From contig NZ_KB890024.1 of the NCBI RefSeq assembly GCF_000372965.1, forward strand, positions 1,118,839 through 1,182,838: a stretch of 64,000 nucleotides of DNA, read 5' to 3'. Below, in pieces: positions 50,427-59,337 of the stretch. Position 1 is the first letter of the stretch. Each line of letters begins with the position of its first letter. The notes beneath the pieces were generated by a model. That model searched no databases, was not told where the DNA came from, and worked only from the letters and a program-made list of their open reading frames with translations. The translations under genes were made by a program, and so were the position numbers. Origin of the DNA: Hoeflea sp. 108. GTDB lineage: Bacteria; Pseudomonadota; Alphaproteobacteria; Rhizobiales; Rhizobiaceae.

Positions 50427-51599
50427 ATGCGCATCCTGCTTACGGGCATCCCATCATATCTGCAGCGAACCGTGGCGAGCGTGTCCGGGGCGGAGGTTCG
50501 CCACAGGCCCTATTTCGACGACATCCGCACCAAGGCGGATCTGATCGAGCAGGTCAGGAAAATCGCCAACACCGGCAACTATCTGATCGGGGAGGGCGCG
50601 GCCTACAGCCTGAAGGCGCATGACGTGACTTATGTGCCGTTCTGGCACCTTGCCCGCAGCTGCGATTCGGCGGAGGCCTACGAGCGCCTGAACCAGGAGT
50701 TCGACATCTGCGTCTTCGCCTCTGCAAACTTGCTCCGGCCGGGCTACTCCGCAGATCTGGAAGCGGAAGTGTTCGAGAGGCTGAAGATGCCGGTCGTGGT
50801 CATGGGCATCGGCATTCAACGCAAGGAAGGCCTCAAGGAGAACCTGCCTGCCGGCACCCTCAAATTCCTCGATGTCCTCAAGCGCAAGGAGAGCTTCTTC
50901 CTGACGCGCGGCTATTTCACTGCCGAGTTCCTGAGGGAGCAGGGCATGAAGTTCGTGAAGCCGACAGGCTGCCCGTCGCTTTATTTCAACCCGGCGGGGA
51001 TGCAGCGCTCGCTGGGCGCCCTCGCCAATCCCGATCTGGCGAACGCCCAGAAAATCGCCTTCGGCGGTTATCTCGGCAGCGTTGCCGATACGATCGTCGA
51101 CGCGCATGCGCTGCTCAAGCCGACAAGCGTCGCAAGCTATGTCATCCAGGACGAGGTGATCGCCTATAATCTGTCCTTGTCCGGTGACGATCACGCGCCG
51201 GTCTATGACAAGGCCAGCGGCCGCATTACCGGGGCGACCTCCTACAAGCATTCCGAAAAGTGGCAGCGGGACCATGAGCTCGTGGTCTTCTTCGACACGA
51301 ACCAGTGGCGAAGCTGGATCGCCACCCGAGATCTCTGCTTCGGCCGCCGATTCCATGGCTGCATCATCGGCATGCAGGCCGGGGTGCCGGCGCTCATGAT
51401 CGCCGTCGACGACCGCATGCGGGAAATGCTGGAATTCGTCGGCTTCCCCTACATGGAAGCGGCGACGTGGAACCGCGAGGTCGACAAGAAGGCCTATCTC
51501 GCCAACTTCCTTTCCAAGATCGATACGCAGGCCGTGACCGACCGCTACTCGGCCTGCGAAGCCAATTTCCGAAGCGCACTTAGCCATGTGGGCCTGTAG
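50427..51599 (+). CDS. Polysaccharide pyruvyl transferase-like protein, second copy
   Basis: A 390-residue paralogue of the gene before it, with the same segments (IANTGNYLIGEGAAYSL, FDICVFASANLLRPG, VVMGIGIQRKEG, FFLTRGYFTAEFL and RRFHGCIIGMQAGVPALM). Tandem copies suggest pyruvylation of two different sugars or linkages, or loss of activity in one. AGGG precedes the ATG at 50427; an upstream frame extension into the first gene lacks support. It overlaps the glycosidase gene by 14 bases. Confidence 0.8.
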   Translation: MRILLTGIPSYLQRTVASVSGAEVRHRPYFDDIRTKADLIEQVRKIANTGNYLIGEGAAYSLKAHDVTYVPFWHLARSCDSAEAYERLNQEFDICVFASANLLRPGYSADLEAEVFERLKMPVVVMGIGIQRKEGLKENLPAGTLKFLDVLKRKESFFLTRGYFTAEFLREQGMKFVKPTGCPSLYFNPAGMQRSLGALANPDLANAQKIAFGGYLGSVADTIVDAHALLKPTSVASYVIQDEVIAYNLSLSGDDHAPVYDKASGRITGATSYKHSEKWQRDHELVVFFDTNQWRSWIATRDLCFGRRFHGCIIGMQAGVPALMIAVDDRMREMLEFVGFPYMEAATWNREVDKKAYLANFLSKIDTQAVTDRYSACEANFRSALSHVGL

Positions 51600-52740
51600 T
51601 TTCAGTCCAAGGAGAAGGCCAATCAGGCTTCTGCTTGGCCTGCTGCTGGCTGTCTGGGGCGTCGCCGCAGCGCCGGTTGCCGATGCCGGCGAGACGCAAG
51701 GCGCCCGCATCGGGGTCAACCGAATGAATCTCGCCTGGCTGTCGAAAGACGGCCAGGAGAGGGTGCTTGCGGAGATGGCGGCAAACGGCATCACCCACGC
51801 CCGTCTTTCGCTGTCGCGACCGATCAACAAGAGCATCGAGGCCCTCGAGATTGCAAACGGCCTTGGAATGCGGGTTCTTCTCGAGATCCAGCTGACGAAC
51901 AAGAGCTACTATCCAGAGACGGCTCGCCCCCGCAGCGGCTTCGGCCGCATCTGGGATGTCAACCGGCTCTCGGAACTCGACCTTGACCTGTACCGCACGG
52001 GATTGCGCGACGCCCTCAGCCGCATCGATGCCCTGGGCATTCGTCTGGAGGCGGTCGAGCCTGGAAACGAGATCAACTTCAGCGCCTACAATGGTGACCT
52101 CCTTGTCTATCATCGCCCTGGCGAACCGACCCCGCGCAGCATCGCCGACCTGGCGGGCCGGGCGGCCTTCGAACAGGGGCTCGACAAGTATCTGGAGGCG
52201 GTGAAGGTCACCCGCGAAGAGGTGCGGCGTACCGTTCACAGCAGCGACGCCGCCATCATCTCGGCGGGTCTGTCCGACCTGAGCGCCGGCTGGGCCGACA
52301 GGAGAGGCATGGAGCGGCTCGATCCGCACGAGGTCATTGCGCTGCTGCGCAAACGTGGCCTCGACAGCCTGGTCGATGCCTACGGCATCCACGTCTATCC
52401 GGGACAGAAGCCGGCGCCGGCCCTTTCGACACAGGTGAGGCGCATCCTCGACTTCTGCGGCACGGACAATGATGGCCGGCCCTGCTGGGTGACGGAATGG
52501 GGGATCGCGAATACGGCGCGCGACTGCCCCGTAGACGACCGGAAGCGTGAAGATGCCGTGCGGACCGTGCGCACGGTCTTCCAGCAGCTGATGGACGAAG
52601 GGCGGCTGACGGCGGCCTACTACTACGATTGGGATACCGAGAATTCATACAGCCTGTGGCGTTGCGGCCGGCTGAGCCCTGCGGGGGCGCTGGCCGTCGC
52701 ACCGGCCGGAGCCAAGGAGCCGCGGGCCGTTGCGCCTTGA
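51586..52740 (+). CDS. Secreted clan GH-A glycoside hydrolase
   Basis: A 384-residue protein with an N-terminal signal sequence (LLLGLLLAVWGVAAAPVADAG). The rest fits a TIM-barrel glycosidase: ITHARLSLSRP, the acid/base pair VEPGNEIN (E162) and the nucleophile WVTEWGIA (E304), with YGIHVYPG before it. This is the arrangement of clan GH-A enzymes such as GH5 and GH39. As part of an exopolysaccharide operon it may trim or shorten polymer in the periplasm. It overlaps the previous gene by 14 bases. Confidence 0.8.
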   Translation: MWACSFSPRRRPIRLLLGLLLAVWGVAAAPVADAGETQGARIGVNRMNLAWLSKDGQERVLAEMAANGITHARLSLSRPINKSIEALEIANGLGMRVLLEIQLTNKSYYPETARPRSGFGRIWDVNRLSELDLDLYRTGLRDALSRIDALGIRLEAVEPGNEINFSAYNGDLLVYHRPGEPTPRSIADLAGRAAFEQGLDKYLEAVKVTREEVRRTVHSSDAAIISAGLSDLSAGWADRRGMERLDPHEVIALLRKRGLDSLVDAYGIHVYPGQKPAPALSTQVRRILDFCGTDNDGRPCWVTEWGIANTARDCPVDDRKREDAVRTVRTVFQQLMDEGRLTAAYYYDWDTENSYSLWRCGRLSPAGALAVAPAGAKEPRAVAP

Positions 52741-52789
52741 GCGGAGCATGCTTCGGCAGGCGGAAAATTTAATGTAGCGGCAATGCGTA

Positions 52790-53773
52790 TTGCCGGAGTA
52801 TTCCAAAATTCAGGAACAGGACTTGCTTATCTATTCCGACGAAAACCTAGAGGTGTTTCACAGACCGGGATCGTCGGGCTATGTTCTTGCAACATTCAAC
52901 GAAATGGAGATGCAGGCAAACGGCAGCCGCTTCTGGGGACAGCGGTTTTGCGAGAAGGCTGACATCGCCGCTCTCGGCTTCATCAGCCGGCGGCCCAACT
53001 GGTTCCCGGCGGCGAGCATGGTGAAAGCGAGCGCTGCTGTCGCGCCAATCCTGCGGCAGGCAACCGAACGCATCCTCTACGGCCACTCTCAGGGTGGCTA
53101 CGCGGCACTCCGCTTCCGGCGGCTTCTTGATGCCGATGTCGTGATCGCCTTCTGTCCGCAGATTTCCATCGATCCCAAGACTGTCCCCTTCGACGGCCGC
53201 TTCACGCGCCACTTCGCGCCCTCGCTTCATGACGGCATGGAGATCGCGCCCGAGCACGCGGCCGGCCGCGCCTATGTTTTCCATGATCCGTTTCATGCCG
53301 TCGATCGCGAACACGCGGAGCGGATCGCGGCACGGCAGGAACGTACACGGCTTGTCCCGGTGCACATGACCGGCCACGGCACCATCAGGGCCTTCACCAG
53401 GACGGCGCGCGCGCTTGCGCTCATCGAAGCCTGCCGGGCCGACGATGCGTCAGGCCTGCGCGGTCTCGTTCGCGTAGCTAGGATCGAAGCCGCCATGCGG
53501 CCTTATCAGATCGCGCTCACCGCAATTGTCCGTCATCCCGCCTGGGCCGACCGGCTTTACGAACGGTTCGCCGAGACGTTCTCGCCGGTGCAGCGGGGCA
53601 ACTACCTCTACCACCGGGCCAACAAGCACATCCGCGACGGCGAACTGGCGACCGCGCGCAACATGCTTGTCGAAGCGCTGGCCCTTCAACCCGGCAATGC
53701 CGGGCCAGCCCGTCGCCTGCAGGAACTCGACGCCCGCATCGCCCGCACGAGCGAGTCGGTGACGGCGTCGTAA
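52790..53773 (+). CDS. Alpha/beta hydrolase-like protein with helical tail
   Basis: A 327-residue cytoplasmic protein. The nucleophile elbow YGHSQGGYAAL (S100) and a later VHMTGHGT (candidate catalytic His) point to an alpha/beta hydrolase, possibly an acyl esterase acting on polysaccharide acyl groups. The C-terminal 90 residues form a TPR-like helical stretch. The start is a TTG at 52790; no ATG precedes the conserved N terminus in this frame, and the next in-frame ATG would cut it. Its stop is one base from that of the opposing chemoreceptor gene. Confidence 0.65.
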   Translation: MPEYSKIQEQDLLIYSDENLEVFHRPGSSGYVLATFNEMEMQANGSRFWGQRFCEKADIAALGFISRRPNWFPAASMVKASAAVAPILRQATERILYGHSQGGYAALRFRRLLDADVVIAFCPQISIDPKTVPFDGRFTRHFAPSLHDGMEIAPEHAAGRAYVFHDPFHAVDREHAERIAARQERTRLVPVHMTGHGTIRAFTRTARALALIEACRADDASGLRGLVRVARIEAAMRPYQIALTAIVRHPAWADRLYERFAETFSPVQRGNYLYHRANKHIRDGELATARNMLVEALALQPGNAGPARRLQELDARIARTSESVTAS

Positions 53774-53774
53774 C

Positions 53775-55349
53775 TTACCTTGAGGGATTGGGCTTACCGG
53801 TGCCCACCACCCTCAGCGAAGGTTGCGGCCTGCGGTGGCGGGGGCCGGAAGTGCCGCGAGGCAAATGCTCGGTGATCTCGAAATGAGCCACGCTGGTTGC
53901 CAGCGCTGACGCTTCCTCGGCAAGCGCGTGCGATGCGGCGGTCGATTCCTCGACCATGGCGGCGTTCTGCTGCGTCACCTGGTCGAGCTGGTTTACCGCG
54001 TTGTTGATGCCCGAAAGGCCCACCGACTGCTCCTTGGCCGAATTGGCGATCTCGGCCACCAGTTCGCTGATCTCGGTCACCTTGCCGGTCAGCACTTCGA
54101 GCACATCGCCGGTCTGGCCGACCAGCCGCACGCCGGCGGCGACGCGTTCGCCCGAGGACGCGATCAGCGCCTTGATCTCGCGTGCGGCGTCCGCCGAGCG
54201 CAGCGCCAGGCTGCGCACCTCGGCGGCAACGACCGCAAAGCCCTTGCCGGCGTCGCCTGCGCGAGCCGCCTCGACGCCCGCGTTGAGCGCCAGGAGGTTG
54301 GTCTGGAAGGCGATGTCGTCGATGACCGAGACGATCTGTCCGATCTGCCTGGCCGAGCTGTCGATGTCGCCCATGGCAACGATCATGTCCCGCATCGCCT
54401 GGCTGCTCGACTGGGCGCTTGACCGGGCGTCCTGCGCCACGCCATCCGCCCGGGTCGCGCCGTTGGTCGTCTGCGCGGTGGTCTGCGAGATCTCTTCGAG
54501 AGCGGCGGCAGTCTCTTCCAGGCTGGCCGCCTGGTGTTCGGTCCGCCGCGCCAGGTCGTCGGCAGCCTGGACAAGCTGGGCCGAACCGTCGCGGATCGCG
54601 CCGGCATTGCCGTGAATGCGGCCGACAGCCTCCTCGAGCAGCTCCATGGCGCGGTTGAAGTCGGTCTTGATCTGCTCGTAGTTCGATGCGTCGAGGCCCT
54701 CGATCCGGTGGCTGAGCCGGCCCTTGGCGAGCTGGTCGATGGCCTCGGCCAGCGAGGCGAGTGCGTTGCGCTGCTCCTTTTCCGCCGCCTCGCGGGCGGC
54801 CTCGGCAGCAAGGCGGCGCTGCTCCGATGTTTCGAGATAGGTCGAGATCACCAGCTCCATGTCGAACAGCGAGGCCTTGAGCAGGGCGCTCAGCGCCTGG
54901 CTCGCCCGCACCAGCCCCGGCGCCTGGATACCCAGGCCCTTCGGCCAGAATTGCTCGAGGATGACCGACACCAACTGGTCGATGATCAGCGTGTAGCCGC
55001 CGACATACCAGCGTGGCTCGAGCCCGATATCGGCGTGGATACGACCGATCCGCTGTGCGGACTGGGCATAGTCGTCGCCGAAGTCGCCGGCCGCGATGGC
55101 GCTCCAGTGCTTGATCTGGCGTCCGCCGGCGACCTGCATCTTCTCGCGTCCGCCGCTGCCGATGCCGAAGAAGCGGCGCGCCTCTTCGAATTCGGCGATA
55201 TGGCCGTAGAAGGTTTCCATCACCTTGGGCAAAGCCGCCTCGATTGCCGGCCGGACGGCGTTCAGGGCCTCGTGCGCTTCGGCGTCGAAACGGACGAAGG
55301 CAAGGCGGCGGGCGATTGCGGCGTCCGGGGTGATGGCGTGATCGGACAT
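53775..55349 (-). CDS. Globin-coupled methyl-accepting chemotaxis protein
   Basis: A 524-residue soluble chemoreceptor. Residues about 1-175 are a protoglobin-type sensor with proximal His H105 in RIHADIGLEPRWYVGGY. Then a HAMP-like linker (ALASLAEAIDQLAKGRL) and the signalling domain, with the conserved hairpin tip EISELVAEIANSAKEQS and the region FQTNLLALNAGVEAARAGDAG. It has no membrane segment. Such HemAT-type proteins sense oxygen or NO and feed CheA. No chemotaxis genes are near it, so it is an orphan receptor. Confidence 0.93.
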   Translation of the reverse strand: MSDHAITPDAAIARRLAFVRFDAEAHEALNAVRPAIEAALPKVMETFYGHIAEFEEARRFFGIGSGGREKMQVAGGRQIKHWSAIAAGDFGDDYAQSAQRIGRIHADIGLEPRWYVGGYTLIIDQLVSVILEQFWPKGLGIQAPGLVRASQALSALLKASLFDMELVISTYLETSEQRRLAAEAAREAAEKEQRNALASLAEAIDQLAKGRLSHRIEGLDASNYEQIKTDFNRAMELLEEAVGRIHGNAGAIRDGSAQLVQAADDLARRTEHQAASLEETAAALEEISQTTAQTTNGATRADGVAQDARSSAQSSSQAMRDMIVAMGDIDSSARQIGQIVSVIDDIAFQTNLLALNAGVEAARAGDAGKGFAVVAAEVRSLALRSADAAREIKALIASSGERVAAGVRLVGQTGDVLEVLTGKVTEISELVAEIANSAKEQSVGLSGINNAVNQLDQVTQQNAAMVEESTAASHALAEEASALATSVAHFEITEHLPRGTSGPRHRRPQPSLRVVGTGKPNPSR

Positions 55350-55610
55350 TTTTCTTCCTTTGGGGTGGCCGGCGGCCGGGCGCTTGCGCGATCTCGCTGC
55401 CGGCGAATGCTGAACCGCTGGCTAGGCCCCAAATGGTTCATTTTCGGTTTCCGCCAACACATTGAAATCACATGCGAAATATTGACGCGCCAGCAATGGT
55501 TGTCGGGCTGTGCGGGTGCTCACCTTATGCTGGAAGGATTGTGCTGCCGCAGGCGCGCCCATGCACTGGCCGTTGCGCCGTTCGCTGCGGCTGCCTATCT
55601 CTGCTCGGCC

Positions 55611-56747
55611 ATGTCCGACCAAGCAGCCGAAATCCCCGCATCCGAACCGTCGCCCGCCCGCGGCGACGTCCGTACCGCCTACAAGACCGATATCGTGGTC
55701 ATCGGTGCGGGGCAGGCAGGGCTTTCCACCGCCTACAATCTGAGAAAGCTCGGCCTTGAGCCCGGGCGCAACTTCGTCGTCCTCGACAAGTCATCAGGGG
55801 CAGGCGGCGCCTGGCAATATCGCTGGCCATCGTTGACGCTGTCGACCGTCAACCGCATCCACGACCTGCCTGGTATGCAGTTCGCCGACGTCGTCGAGGA
55901 AGGCGCCACCGAGGTCAGGGCATCGGTCGCCGTGCCGAAATATTTCGCCGCCTACGAGCGCGAGTTCGGCCTGCCGGTCTACCGGCCGGTGACGGTCAAG
56001 GTTGTCTGCGACCGTGGCGAGCGGCTGCGCGTCGAGACCGACCGCGAGACCTTCTCGGCCCGCGGCATCGTCAACGCCACCGGCACCTGGGAAACGCCCA
56101 TCATACCCGACTATCCCGGGGCCGAGCGCTTCAGGGGGCGGCAGCTTCACACCCGCGACTATCGCAACGCCCAGGAGTTCGCCGGTCTGCATGTCGTCAT
56201 CGTCGGCGGCGGCATCTCGGCGCTGCAATTGCTCGACGAGATTTCGCGCGTCGCGTCGACCACCTGGGTCACGCGCCGCGAGCCACAGTTCCGCGACCGC
56301 CCGTTCACGTCGGAGGACGGTCGCGCCGCCGTCGCCCTCGTCGAGGACAGGGTACGGCACGGGCTCGTCCCCGGCTCGGTCGTGTCGGTCACCGGCATCC
56401 CGTGGACACCGGCGCTCAAGGCCGCCCGCGAGCGCGGCGTGCTCAATCGCCTGCCAATGTTCAGCGAAATCACCGAAGACGGCGTGCGCTGGGCCGATGG
56501 CAGCGAGCAGCGCGCCGACGTGATCTTGTGGAACACCGGCTTCCGCAGTTCGCTCGACCATTTGGCGCCGCTGCAGATCCGCGAGGAGGGCGGCGGCATC
56601 ACCATGTCCGGCCGCCTTGCGACACAGGTCGCCGGCGACCCACGCATCCATCTGGTCGGCTACGGTCCCTCTGCCTCGACCATCGGCGCCAACCGAGCTG
56701 GCGCCGCCGCTGCGCGCGAACTTGCCACCCATCTCGGGCTCGCCTGA
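55611..56747 (+). CDS. FAD-dependent monooxygenase-like oxidoreductase
   Basis: A 378-residue flavoprotein. The FAD fold is IVVIGAGQAGLSTAYNLRKLG, and a second nucleotide-binding fold is VVIVGGGISALQLLDEI. TGTWETPIIPDYPG is typical of flavin-containing monooxygenases and related imine or ArsO-type enzymes. The reaction cannot be named. The ATG at 55611 is preferred to much longer upstream frames. It is divergent from the chemoreceptor, with a 261-base gap between them. Confidence 0.85.
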   Translation: MSDQAAEIPASEPSPARGDVRTAYKTDIVVIGAGQAGLSTAYNLRKLGLEPGRNFVVLDKSSGAGGAWQYRWPSLTLSTVNRIHDLPGMQFADVVEEGATEVRASVAVPKYFAAYEREFGLPVYRPVTVKVVCDRGERLRVETDRETFSARGIVNATGTWETPIIPDYPGAERFRGRQLHTRDYRNAQEFAGLHVVIVGGGISALQLLDEISRVASTTWVTRREPQFRDRPFTSEDGRAAVALVEDRVRHGLVPGSVVSVTGIPWTPALKAARERGVLNRLPMFSEITEDGVRWADGSEQRADVILWNTGFRSSLDHLAPLQIREEGGGITMSGRLATQVAGDPRIHLVGYGPSASTIGANRAGAAAARELATHLGLA

Positions 56748-56896
56748 GCAGCAAGGCATCCAGGGGGCGGCATCATTCCAGCAATGATTGGCATCGCTGG
56801 TAGTCCGGCCTCTTGTCGCCCTGCCAACCGCCGACCTTTACTTCGGCACGCGAGCAACTACGTTTGGCGCCATATCCACCGGGGCCGGTCCATCGC

Positions 56897-57520
56897 ATGT
56901 CCGACACGCGTTCTATCGGCCCTCTCGTCCTGTTCGTTGCCATTTTTGCCGCAGGCTGGACCGCTTCAGTTGTCCTGGTCTGGCAGCTTGGTCTGCTCCC
57001 TGAGCCGGCCCGTCCCTGGTATCGCACCCTTTATTGGTGTGTTGCGGTCATCGTCTGGCTGTGGTGGCAGCGCCCGCAAGAACCCGGGAACTGGCTCGGC
57101 CTGGCCCCGGTCACCGCGCGCGTCGGCGCATTCACTGCCTTGGCCTTTGCCATTGTGCTGGGCTGGAACGTGCTGCGCGTGCGCGCCGTCGGCTCCACTG
57201 GCCAGCTGGCGGCCCTGCCGCCAGCTGAATATGGCTGGGTCGTCGTCGCTGCAGCCGTTGAAGAACTGGTGTTCAGGGGCATCATCCAGACCCGGTTGGT
57301 TCGGTATTGGCGCCCTGTCTCGGCCATCGGCGTCACCTCAGTCGCTTTCCTTGGTATCCATTTTCCGGGGTGGGTGCTGCTGCCGGCCATGCCTGACGCC
57401 ACGACAATGACCTCGGTCTTTCTCATCGGCGCGGCCTGCGGGTGGCTGCGCCATTGGACCGGCAGCCTGTGGCCAGCTATAGCTGCCCACGTTGCGAATA
57501 ATTTCGGCGCGTTGCTCTAG
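56897..57520 (+). CDS. CPBP-family intramembrane metalloprotease
   Basis: A 207-residue membrane protein with about five to six segments. It holds the CPBP/Abi motifs: VEELVFRG with the paired glutamates E122-E123, FLGIHFPGW (H155) and AAHVANN (H198 and following Asn). Members are intramembrane proteases or scaffold proteins of unknown target. The ATG at 56897 is chosen from several in-frame options by match to the first membrane segment. It stands alone in the row of rightward genes. Confidence 0.85.
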   Translation: MSDTRSIGPLVLFVAIFAAGWTASVVLVWQLGLLPEPARPWYRTLYWCVAVIVWLWWQRPQEPGNWLGLAPVTARVGAFTALAFAIVLGWNVLRVRAVGSTGQLAALPPAEYGWVVVAAAVEELVFRGIIQTRLVRYWRPVSAIGVTSVAFLGIHFPGWVLLPAMPDATTMTSVFLIGAACGWLRHWTGSLWPAIAAHVANNFGALL

Positions 57521-57638
57521 CCCACGGACAGGCTCGTTCCTGCCAGCAGGCCGCATCCATTTGCTTTTCGACTGTTGACCTCAATAGCGCTTGAGGTTCT
57601 ACAGACCGTGTCGGCTCGAAAAAAATGGAAAGGCCGAC

Positions 57639-59102
57639 ATGAACTTCGATCTTGAACAGCCGGCTGCCGTGGCCGGCACTGCGACCGCAGCGGTTGCGAC
57701 CAAACCCGCCGGCTGGGTCGATCTCTTCAATGGCAGGCACGGCATCTACACCTTTGCGCTCGCCGGCGGCGTCACGCTGCACGCCGTCAACATGTACATC
57801 GCAACGACGGCAATGCCGTCGGTCATCGCCGACATAGGCGGGCTCGATTTCTACGCCTGGACAACGACCCTGTTCGTGGTCGCCTCGATCCTCGGCTCGG
57901 CGCTGACGGCCAAGCTGCTCAACGCTAGCGGCCCACGCGGCGCCTATGTTCTGGCCACCTCCATCTTCGCTCTGGGCACGCTCACTTGTGCGCTCGCGCC
58001 CAGTATGCCTGTGATGCTCGTCGGCCGCGCCATCCAGGGTCTCGGCGGCGGCTTCCTGTTCGCACTTGCCTACGCCTTGACCCGCATTGTCCTGCCGGAG
58101 CATCTTTGGGCACGGGCCATCGGCCTCACCTCGGCCATGTTCGGTGTTGCCACGCTGGTCGGCCCTGCGATTGGCGGCATCTTTGCCGAGTATGGCGCAT
58201 GGCGGCTGGCCTTTTCCTCCCTGCTGCCGTTCTGCCTCGCCTTCGCCGTCGTCGCCTACGTCACCTTGCCGAAGAAGAGCTGGGACACCAACGAACGCGT
58301 CGCTGTGCCGTTCCTGCAACTCGTCATGCTCACCGTGGCCGTGCTCGCCGTCTCCGCCGGCAGCTTGTCGTTGCAGCTGACATGGAACCTCGCCGGGCTC
58401 GGCGCCGGCCTTGCGCTCATCATGCTGATCTCCGGCGTTGATGCCCGGGCCAGCGCACGCCTGCTGCCGCGCGGAGCCTTCAATATGGCAACCCCGCTGG
58501 GCGCGCTCTACGTCACCGTCGCACTGTTGATGCTGGCCATTCAGCCGGAAATCTTCGTGCCCTACCTGCTGCAGAACCTGCATGGCCAGTCGCCGCTCTG
58601 GTCCGGCTACATCGCGGCCGTCATGTCGCTCGGCTGGAGCATCGCGTCGTTCATGAGTTCACGCTGGCAGGCGCATGCCGACCGCCTGATGGTGCTCGGT
58701 CCGCTGCTCGTGCTGGCCGGCCTGGTGCTGTATGCGCTGTTCATGCCAGTCCATGGCGGTGGCGACGGAACGCTGCTTTTGCCGATCTGCCTTGGATTGC
58801 TTCTCATCGGCTTCGGCGTTGGCGTCACCTGGCCGAGCCTCGTCACTCGCATCTTCCAGAGCGCGCCGCCCGCCGAGCAGGATCTCGCCGCCGGTGGCAT
58901 GACGACGGTGCAACTGTTCTTCATGGCCCTCGGCACTGCCTGCGCTGGCATGGTGGCAAATTTCGCAGGCATCGCCGAACCAGGCGGCGCGGAGGGGGCG
59001 TCCAATGCCGCCGTCTGGCTGGGCGCGATCTTCGCCGTCGCTCCCGCGCTCTGCGTGCTAGTCGCACTTCGCGTCGTGCGCCTCACCGGACGGAGGGGCT
59101 GA
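57639..59102 (+). CDS. MFS exporter, DHA2-type
   Basis: A 487-residue transporter with about 14 membrane segments (the DHA2 drug:proton antiporter type). Features are the N-terminal motif MPSVIADIGGLDFYAWTTT, motif A-like region ALTAKLLNASGPRGAY and motif C GVATLVGPAIGG. It may export a siderophore or toxic compound; it precedes the iron uptake operon in the same direction, separated by 235 bases, which would fit a siderophore exporter. GGAAAGG precedes the ATG at 57639. Confidence 0.9.
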   Translation: MNFDLEQPAAVAGTATAAVATKPAGWVDLFNGRHGIYTFALAGGVTLHAVNMYIATTAMPSVIADIGGLDFYAWTTTLFVVASILGSALTAKLLNASGPRGAYVLATSIFALGTLTCALAPSMPVMLVGRAIQGLGGGFLFALAYALTRIVLPEHLWARAIGLTSAMFGVATLVGPAIGGIFAEYGAWRLAFSSLLPFCLAFAVVAYVTLPKKSWDTNERVAVPFLQLVMLTVAVLAVSAGSLSLQLTWNLAGLGAGLALIMLISGVDARASARLLPRGAFNMATPLGALYVTVALLMLAIQPEIFVPYLLQNLHGQSPLWSGYIAAVMSLGWSIASFMSSRWQAHADRLMVLGPLLVLAGLVLYALFMPVHGGGDGTLLLPICLGLLLIGFGVGVTWPSLVTRIFQSAPPAEQDLAAGGMTTVQLFFMALGTACAGMVANFAGIAEPGGAEGASNAAVWLGAIFAVAPALCVLVALRVVRLTGRRG

Positions 59103-59272
59103 CATGCCCACTTTTCCCCCTCCCGATCCGGCCGGTTGCTCGCAAGAGGCAAGCCGCATCAACCCTTAGTGCCCCTTGTTTTCCTGACAGGCCGTCGCGG
59201 CGTCATTTCGCTTCGAGATGCGCATCCACCTCCGCTCGCGCCTGCCATGTCAGCCCGGCTCAAGAAAAAACT

Positions 59273-59287
59273 TGACTGCTATTGTCA
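59273..59287 (+). promoter_or_regulatory. RirA-type iron-responsive operator
   Basis: TGACTGCTATTGTCA fits the TGA-N9-TCA consensus of the iron-responsive operator bound by RirA in rhizobia. It lies in the promoter region 51 bases before the ABC binding-protein gene, so iron repression of the operon is expected. Confidence 0.6.
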
Positions 59288-59337
59288 TGATTATTATCCG
59301 AATGCCTGTCCGTCGGCAGGGCGGCAGGAGATTTCAG

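Noticed and set aside
54534..55610. Long N-terminal extension of the flavoprotein gene
   Set aside because: It is antisense to the chemoreceptor gene; the FAD fold begins shortly after the ATG at 55611.
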